Assembly (NCBI GenBank): GCA_964006375.1
Contig: OZ023269.1
Span: 130,626,809 to 130,690,808 of the forward strand
Reading direction: 5' to 3'
DNA length: 64,000 nt
DNA from: Tillus elongatus
Taxonomy: Eukaryota; Arthropoda; Insecta; Coleoptera; Cleridae
The notes under the pieces were generated by a model, which had not been told where the DNA came from, did not search any database, and saw nothing but the letters and a program-made list of their open reading frames with translations. The position numbers and the translations under genes are program-made. Below are positions 57,243 to 64,000 of this stretch, one piece after another (within the stretch, counting starts at the first letter, position 1; each line of letters begins with the position of its first letter).

Positions 57243-58207
57243 TAGGTATTTTAGCATCTTTTACACGTATTTTTATTGAAAAACGCTAATCTAATTTGTT
57301 CTGTATGACACAAGTCAGAAAATATGCATTTTAATGCAAAACTTCTACACTACAAAATATTTCGAAACACCCGATTGTTGGTTAGGAAGAATACTAGAAG
57401 AAAACTAAAGGAATCCCGCTTTGTTATGTGTTAAAGCCGTCAAAGAGGAGATTTTAAGGAATCAGTATTTTCATTATGTCGACGGTCATGTCCTTCAGCA
57501 CCATGTTTGTAATTCTGAGAAATGCTGAGTTGTGCCGAGAACTGTTGGTGCTAGAAAATAACGTGGGCTGGCTACTATCACACTTAATTCTTATAAAAGC
57601 CTTCATATCACCCCAAAATTGAACTTTATCACTCCAGGACATATAAATAAAGTGTCGTAAGAAGTTATATACCCTTTAAAAGTTTTTACGTCTCTAATAT
57701 CAGAACTAGTTATTTTATGATTTGGGTTTATTATAAGGAAGCGGGCTTGGTGGCATTTCCTTTGAAAATATCGTAACAAAGTCTATTTCATGAGGTTCTC
57801 AGCATTAGAGCTTTTAGAGATCCAATTGACAAAATGCAGCTGAAGTAAAAAGTGTAATCGCGGCAGTTCGGATATTGCATCGTATAGCGACGTTTCTCTC
57901 TAAATGGCGCAGTCTGCTTGTGTTTTATATTCGGAATTTTATGTTGGTTTTATGATACACGGAAAATACATAGAGATAAATGTTATCAGTCTCATACAGC
58001 AACATTTTAAACTTATGGCTTTATAAGATTTTAGATTACCGCTTACACGCATCTAACGATCCTGTCGTTAATAGTCTGTTCTTGTAGTTGCTTCACCTAT
58101 TTATGTTATTTATAGAGCTTATAGGATTATGCAACTAGAAAATCATTATTGTTGGAGGTATTGATAAATTTACGGATAACAAACGCATAAAACACACAGA
58201 CATAGTA
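57243..58207. other. Unassigned DNA
   Basis: No supported coding frame or repeat. Confidence 0.4.
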
Positions 58208-58383
58208 CAGGGTAAAAATCCTGGACGCAACAAGAGCGTTATGGAAGTGAGTTTGCATAAAAATGTTTTTAATTGCAAATATGTCTCTTTAATGCAAGCA
58301 GGCATCAGTTTGATCACCGGTATAACCTATATAGTAGGAACAACGTACCATATTTTATCAAAATAACTTGTTTGAAAATGTAC
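58208..58383 (+). repeat. TA-hairpin element 5' part, cut by a LINE end
   Basis: CCTGGACGCAACAAGAGCG at 58219, ACCGGTATAACCTATATAG, AACTTGTTTGAAAATGTAC, then an abrupt switch to LINE family A at 58384. Confidence 0.8.
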
Positions 58384-59215
58384 GCAGGCTCATGGAGGGT
58401 TCTATCTCCGTGGATCTCCATAAATATTAGACTGGGGAAGTAGAAATCTTGTACAATTCAATCCCACCAAATCTCAGTCCTGCTTTCTTTTTCATAAGAG
58501 ATACACCAGCCCTAGACCCATCACAATGAACAACCAAGTTATTCAAAGTAATGAGTCCTTTTCACTTGTTGGCATTTCTGTGGATCGAAATTTCAATTGG
58601 CACCAACATCTCACATCAATTGCAGAAGCGGCTGCTAAGAAATTAGGTTTCCTCTTCCGGGCTCGCAAATACTTTTCACCAGCCTATACCTCATCTACTT
58701 CACAAATAAGGCCAAACCTCGAATACTGCTCCCACATCTGGTGTGCTGCTGCCTATTCTACACTCGCTATCCTGGACTCTATTCAGAAGAGAGTTATACG
58801 TCTCAACGGTGACCCTACCCTCACCCAAAGGCTGTCTTCCCTTGCCTACCGACGTGCCGTTGGTGACCCCTCTCTTTTATAGTTATCTGCACGGGCACTG
58901 CTCAGAGAAGCTTTTTTCCATAGTTCCTCCACCTGCTGCCCCCAACAGATCTACCAGGGAAATAGAGCGAATGCACCCTTTTACTGTCCAGGTCACCAGA
59001 CATAGAGCAACTTGTTATGCCCGCTCTTTTGTCCCGAGGACTTCCAAGTTGTGGAATTCCTTGCCGGCACATGTTTTTCCTTCTCCCCCGAACCTCCAAA
59101 CCTTCAAGTCCAGAATTAACAAGTTGTCTCTTTCCTCATTGTCAACACCCACGGTACGATAGTATTTATGCTGTAAGCCCTCGTGGTGTGTTGTTGAAAT
59201 AAATTTAAAAATCTT
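58384..59215 (+). pseudogene. CR1-like LINE (family A) 3' end, best copy
   Basis: 5' truncated just before the thumb. After an early frameshift, the frame 58526-58882 reads MNNQVIQSNESFSLVGISVD, RNFNWHQHLTSIAEAAAKKL, GFLFRARKYFSPAYTSSTSQ, IRPNLEYCSHIWCAAAYSTL and IQKRVIRLNG. A second frame from about 58840 reads LVTPLFYSYLHGHCSEKLFS, CYARSFVPRTSKLWNSLPAH and RINKLSLSSLSTPTVR before the stop at 59160. The 3' UTR is ~55 bp with TGTTGTTGAAATAAATTTAA. One frameshift lies between the two frames. This copy is the best guide to the damaged copies at 13367 and 23944. Confidence 0.85.
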
Positions 59216-60004
59216 TCCGCCGGGGGTATGGACTAAGGTCCGGTACTCCAGGGAGCGGAGTTTAGTGGAAAAGAGTCCCACAGTACCTCGATATCCCACA
59301 TACTACGGTGTTGTGAATGAGGTCTGCATAATGCAATTTCTACTCATGTATCCAAAAACAAAACAAAAACAAAAAATGTGTTCTCACCATAATTATTATA
59401 GCGCACTGACGAGCTCTAATTAGGGCTAGACCGGTCTGCGTTTATAATTGTGGTGAGACTACATCTAGCGGTAAACTACACACTTAATATCAAACGTCTC
59501 AGTGAATGAAGTTATCAAAACGCTACTTTACTAAGTAACAGATTTATGAACACCATGGGCCATTCTTACAGCAATTTTGCATGAAATGTTTAAACCATCT
59601 TAACTTGGCAGGTGTTATATTATAGTAGCATCCTCACTAACGAGAGGAAGCGCATCTAACACAATGTAGCAATAAGTGTACGTATATTCGGTATGTGTCG
59701 GCAGGAGCATAGTGATCACAGCATTCAGTACGTTATTTGAAATCTCACGTACATTCCCTCTACACATCCACCTGCACTATATATCATTGTTATTCAAAGC
59801 AAGTTGTAACATATATCCAACAAATTTTTTACTTAGTATTCGATCAGAATTGCCAATATTACACTTTCTTGGACATTGCTAAGTTTATTCTATGTGTATC
59901 CAAATTGAGAAAATTGACTGTCAAATATTTGGATCATGATTATTATATTTTAAGCAGCTATTGTCTAAGAAAATGTTTAACTTTAATCATGTAGCGTACG
60001 AGGA
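59216..60004. other. Unassigned DNA
   Basis: Nothing recognised. Confidence 0.4.
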
Positions 60005-60570
60005 ACTTCAACATTGAAATAAAAGGCTTCTCCTCCAAACACCAACATTTATTTTAGATTTCTCTTACTCCCGATGCGTTTCGACACTCCAAGAGGTCAT
60101 CTTCAGGGGATAATTCTACAAACATAACAAGAGACATCTGTCATAAAAAACATTAGTTTTTCCGGTAGGCAATTGAGCATGTCGGAGCACAATGATGACA
60201 AGGTGATCTTCACAGAAAAGTCAAATGTTAAAATCACAAGTCACACAGCAAAACATCAACCAACAGTCGAGTTAAAATCTATAAAGCTACAGATACAGTA
60301 ACAACAGTTAAAATATGCTAAGTTAAACATGCAACTACATTAACAAAACTAAAAGCATCAAAGCAACTGAAAAGCGCAGAAAGTCACAAAAACTGCAAAA
60401 GTCTAATATTTGAACATTAAGAAAACAAGTCTATTGTAAAAGCACAAAGCAAAGCCAATGAGCGAAACTGACAGATTAAACAACACAATAGGCAGGCAAA
60501 ATCAAGTAAGAAACCCAATGAGAACCGTTAGGGCAAAGAAAACTGTGAAAACTGTGAAACATGTGAAACT
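60005..60570 (-). mobile_element. Penelope-like terminal repeat, antisense
   Basis: Reverse complement matches 16590-16970 (CAATTGCCTACCGG, CCCCTGAAGATGAC). It sits directly left of a plus-strand GIY-YIG scrap, i.e. in inverted orientation to it. Confidence 0.6.
60073..60106 (-). ncRNA. Hammerhead-ribozyme-like core
   Basis: Minus strand: CTGAAGA (60106-60100), helix II GACCTC/GAGTGTC with one bulge, GAAA, then CGCATC. Confidence 0.5.
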
Positions 60571-60573
60571 GTG

Positions 60574-60681
60574 AAACAATTCGTCTTAGAGGAAATTGAG
60601 ATTTTCAAACATTCCAAGTGCCAAGCCAGTGATGTTTTGAACCTGTCCAACACGGATGGTAGAAACAATTTCATCCCCTAA
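60574..60681 (+). pseudogene. Penelope-like GIY-YIG C-terminal scrap
   Basis: 35 codons: KQFVLEEIEIFKHSKCQASD, VLNLSNTDGRNNFIP, stop at 60679. It aligns with EQFVLEEIEIYKYINGSNNK at the end of the 48995 copy and keeps the catalytic-type Glu. The YIG part is missing. It adjoins an inverted Penelope-like repeat on the left. Confidence 0.75.
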
Positions 60682-60694
60682 AACAAGAGGTGGG

Positions 60695-62395
60695 AACGTG
60701 CTCTTGCAGAAATTATTCCCAATAGAATAAGCAAGAGTCCAGAAGGGTTTGCTGGCGTTAAAGCTTGAGAGAATTTTGTTTTTTATGTGGTTATTAAACG
60801 AATTTTTTGCCTCAGAAAGAATGCAGACATAGCGGTTTTTGCGTCGTTAAATGCTTGATGGTTTTCTTGACTGCGATTGTGTAGAAGCGTTTTGTTAGCT
60901 TTGACTTTTTCAAGTCTGACCTTGTTACAGAATTTAGAGAACCAGGGCTTTTGAGTGACTGAAGAGGTTTTCTGTGTACGTGGAATACATAATTCCATGT
61001 CAGCTTGAATAATTTCGGTGAGGTTTTGTGAGATATCAGAGGGGTATAGATGAGAGAAGCAGACAGACGCCCATGGAAATGAGGAAAAGTAATCTCGCAT
61101 TTCGTCTCAGTTCGCGGATTTGTAGTGACAAAGGATACGTGGGTGTGATGACTGTGTGACCTCATGTTGCATTGCGCAGGAAGCAGTGACCGTGCCGTGG
61201 TCTTAGCGACCAAGGGGGGCGGTGACTGATGTCTTATAGCATTCAGTTTTTGTAGTATGTGTGTGTGTGTTTGTTTCTTTAACGTCGGCCTATTTCCGCG
61301 ACTATGGCCAATCACCGACGCCAGGGAGCAGTTTCACCTCACTATCCTGGAAATTTTGCCGAACCCCTGTCTTTCTGCAAGGAGGGTAGGGATTTTTAAC
61401 GTGCCCAACATCGCATGGACACGGGACTGACGGCTTTACGCCCCCTCCGAAGGGCGGAGCGTGCAGACATTCAACTTGCTCAAATACAATGCCAGAACCT
61501 CGGTTGATGTTAATTTTACAGTTTGTACTGAAAAAGTGAAAGGAGTACGCCGGGATCGAACCCAGTACCCTTCGGTTCAAAGGCACACGTTCTTACCTCT
61601 GAACCACCGAGGTCCGTTTTTGTAGTAAGAAGGAGATATAAGGGATTTGAGCTGTGTGTTGGGATGCAAGGAATGTAAGTAGGTTGCTGAACCATATTGG
61701 CTAAAGAATTGCTGACTGAAAAGGCCTCCGCTGCTCTCCCTTGTGGATCGGTTTTTGAAGATCCTAGCCATTCCTTACTATGAACATTGAAGTTACCAAG
61801 AATAGTTACCTCGGAGGAAAGATATGCAGAAATCAGATGATCGGTTTTTTAGAAAGGTAGTCGATGAGCTGAACAAAGTTGTTGTCAGAATGTGACTGGT
61901 AAATGCAACAGATGAATTTAGTTGCAGCCCTGAGAGAGAGTTTCATCCAAAGTATGTCTTTACTTCCAGCTTCTAAATTGGGGAGTCTGGTGCAAGGTAG
62001 ATTGCTACGGACGTATGCGCACATACCTCCATGCAATCTAAAGGAAGTAAGGAGCTCACACCCCGGGAAATTAAGGTGATTAGTGGCTGTTTTGGCACTG
62101 ATTTGGGTTTCGGTGAGGAAGAGGAGTTGGGGCCTGTTAACCCGGAGGAAATGGTGGACGGAGTTCAGGTTAGAATTTAGGCCACATATATTCGAGAAGG
62201 ATATGTTAACTCTTGATGCCGGCGCCCCCTGCATACCCCTCCCCCGTAGATCCGAATGGAGGAGTATTTTATCTCCGGAATATCTTGTACAAGGAGAAGC
62301 CATCATCATTTTTGTTGATAAGGGAAACCGACTCATACACCAAAACCGGAAACGTCCGTTGTGACTTCACCGGTCCCTTGATGTAAGGGGTGGTA
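60695..62395 (-). pseudogene. CR1-like LINE endonuclease region, split by a SINE
   Basis: Minus strand. The N-terminal frame 62336-61833 has the first endonuclease motif NISFSNICGLNSNLNSVHHF, catalytic-type Glu in LLFLTETQIS, and CAYVRSNLPCTRLPNLE, then LWMKLSLRA and CCIYQSH. A next frame (61771-61620) reads MARIFKNRSTRESSGGLFSQ and QFFSQYGSATYLHSLHPNTQ. The SINE at 61258-61615 interrupts it. Beyond it a linker (61100-60783) reads KPWFSKFCNKVRLEKVKANK and NDAKTAMSAFFLRQKIRLIT, the stretch before RT. The RT itself is missing. It may be the same family as the RT at 23944, but no overlapping sequence proves it. Confidence 0.8.
61246..61627 (-). mobile_element. SINE-2, full length, nested in LINE, with target duplication
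   Basis: GTTTTTGTAGTA at 61246-61257 and 61616-61627 flanks a 358 bp SINE-2. Minus strand A box TGGTTCAGAGGTAAG, B box GGGTTCGATCCC (61552-61563), tail of GTTTGT/GTGTGT type at the left end. Confidence 0.9.
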
Positions 62396-62404
62396 CCTCC
62401 TCAG

Positions 62405-62600
62405 GCGTGAAAAAAATCCTTTACTATCGCATAAAGGAAAAGTCCACTACCACCTACCAGCATGCATTCATAACAAATAGATCAACAAATACGGGGATGA
62501 CATATATCGTTGATTTTATCTTAGAAGCACTTGATAACAAAGAAAATGCCGACCTATTGTGCTGTTATTCTAGCAAAGCCTTTAATATGGTAAACCACTA
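62405..62600 (+). pseudogene. Non-LTR RT fragment (motif A)
   Basis: The frame reads TTTYQHAFITNRSTNTGMTY, IVDFILEALDNKENADLLCC, YSSKAFNMVNH. It matches the Jockey-type RT segment QHGF..GRST..A...L...I..ALD......V..DLSKAFD.VNH. The motif A Asp is replaced by Ser (YSSKAF for DLSKAF), so it could not be catalytic. Ends at a TA-hairpin element. Confidence 0.8.
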
Positions 62601-62720
62601 GATTTAGATAAGAATTGAAACTGACCCCAGATATATGTTCTAGGGGACCTAGTTCGCGTAAATTTGAAGAAATTTTTCAAAATTCAAAAGTCAAGATTTT
62701 GTCATTATTGAAGGTTTGAC
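62601..62720 (+). repeat. TA-hairpin element 3' part, no TA array, forward
   Basis: GAAACTGACCCCAGATATA, TTCTAGGGGACCTAGTTCG, AATTCAAAAGTCAAGAT; palindrome decayed. Confidence 0.75.
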
Positions 62721-63958
62721 TTAATTAATGAATTCTTAGTTTGTTTCAATATTTTGAAAAACCATCTTTTGGGGTGTTATATTCAATTATAATAGCTTTT
62801 TTATGAATGACTTTTAATCACAGGTAGTTTAGTGTCTAAAGTTTGTAGGCAATATTTCCAGTCTAAAAAGTTCTGAAAATAAAAAATTCTGTAGTAAGCT
62901 TTCTTCCAGCGCCTAGATATAAAAAGTTGTCCCGATTGTTGAGATGAATTAGACCAACATATAAATCTCGGGATAATAAAATTCGTTCATGAAATGTTGA
63001 CAAAGGAGTTTTATTAGTTTTTTCTAGCGTTGATACAAGTTGAAAAATTCAGTATTTCACAAGGTTAGAAGTTAGGAGTTAGGAATATGACGTATAGAAA
63101 GTATTGATTTATTTATTTACATACATATTTTCCCGTGAGTTTCTACTCCCGTGGGTGATATATGTGTTCTCGATAAAAAGCTTCTTTGCATGTTCGCATA
63201 TGATGCGGTTATACTGGTTGCGTTTATGCGTTTGGATTTTTGCCATCGCAATATATTTCATCAGGTATTCCCAATCATAAATTTTGGAGTATGATAGTGA
63301 AATTGCCCTCAACTTCTCTTTTAACACATATTTGTTCAATATAGGCAGTATGAATATTTAGTGCCCTTTGATGATATACAAGCTATTTTAGCAAATGTAA
63401 TCCAGTAGTCGGTCTATAGGTGCTGCTACAGTCAGTAACTTAGCCACCTAAAAAAACTAAACAGGAAAGGGAATGATTGACTATTGCAAAGATATTTATA
63501 GCTGCAACATGACCTGTGATCAAACAAAAATGTAAGAAAGCAAAAGAAGTATGGATCCGAAAAATTGGTAAGAAATAGAAAAGGGACGGTCAAATCATGT
63601 TTACCAACAAGTAAGTACACTACAATATGAACCATAAACAAAAAGCAAAGTCATAAAGAACAATAATGGAAATATATTACTATACAAGAAAGAGCTTAGC
63701 ACTGGAAAGCCTAGAAGAGTAATACCACGTAGACTAAATTAGTTATGAAGGAAAACGAAAAGCTAAGAAGAACCCGCATTCGGGTTCAGCTTCAATGCAA
63801 CCATATTCATGTTTATATATTTATAAATTATATTATCGATTACCATAATGGTCCTTGTAAAGCAAGTCTATTATTCGGAAATTGAGAACTTTATTAGTTG
63901 ATGTTGACAGTGAAGATATTCACCAACAGGGTCACCAAACGCTGATTAATAAATCTTT

Positions 63959-63961
<3 letters not shown>
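62721..63961. other. Unassigned AT-rich DNA
   Basis: Nothing supported. ATTCGGGTTCAGCTTCAATG at about 63778 may be a decayed TA-hairpin conserved-block piece. Confidence 0.4.

Positions 63962-64000
<39 letters not shown>
63962..64000. repeat. (TA)n microsatellite, cut by the window end
   Basis: At least 39 bp of TA; true length and flank unknown. Confidence 0.95.

Noticed and set aside
61302..61586. 93-94 codon minus-strand ORFs at 61302 and 46317
   Set aside because: Both lie inside SINE-2 copies; their similarity reflects the shared SINE, not a protein family.

Overview
This 64 kb window looks like AT-rich intergenic or heterochromatic nuclear DNA from an arthropod, most likely an insect. 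A beetle is a guess from the mix of repeats, not something shown. It has no bacterial-style operons, no rRNA and no intact long ORF. It holds about twenty (TA)n arrays, many decayed retrotransposon and mariner-type coding pieces, several tRNA-headed SINEs, and one weak candidate for a spliced host gene. Almost every supported feature is a transposable element or a fragment of one.

The dominant component is a modular non-coding repeat, called the TA-hairpin element here, seen about 25 times in both orientations. In its forward orientation it starts with GGACGCAGCAAGTGCG, carries spacers and a (TA)n array, then a conserved ~110 bp block, and ends in a palindrome built on TTAGTGAATTTT / AAAATTCACTAA. 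The layout (subterminal repeat, internal microsatellite, terminal hairpin) resembles Helentron-associated non-autonomous elements (HINE/DINE-1 type), but this is inference. Long forms carry a second diverged copy of the conserved block. A tRNA-like SINE body (SINE-1) repeatedly abuts its hairpin.

Region by region: 1-7 kb has a C-terminal ORF scrap at the left edge, TA-hairpin copies, SINE pieces and a hammerhead-like motif. 7-13 kb has a non-LTR ORF1 fragment, a large TA-hairpin copy with a 141 bp triplication, a tRNA-headed SINE-1 and RT scraps. 13-17 kb has a CR1-like 3' end, an antisense RT piece, a mariner-superfamily element with ~335 bp inverted repeats and DD41D spacing, and an inverted pair of Penelope-like terminal repeats. 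17-26 kb has TA-hairpin composites, an RNase H-bearing non-LTR tail and a broken CR1-like reverse transcriptase. 26-35 kb is gene-poor, with an internally deleted mariner, a possible 4-exon minus-strand gene and a SINE with target duplications. 35-46 kb has RT pseudogenes, an EN-RT element split by a Penelope-type insertion, and a mariner inserted in a TA array. 46-51 kb has two SINEs with clear target duplications, a GC-richer RNase H domain, a Penelope GIY-YIG domain and an unrecognised decayed reading frame. 51-64 kb has further TA-hairpin copies, hammerhead-like repeats, a CR1-like 3' end, and a CR1-like endonuclease region interrupted by a SINE.

The most noteworthy signal is a set of eleven hammerhead-ribozyme-like cores (CTGANGA, short helix, GAAA, palindromic helix III) in at least three sequence families. 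They sit in repeats that at two places lie beside Penelope-type GIY-YIG coding remnants. This agrees with the published association of minimal hammerheads with Penelope-like elements. The nested insertions (SINE in LINE, mariner in TA array, Penelope repeat in LINE) give a relative age order.
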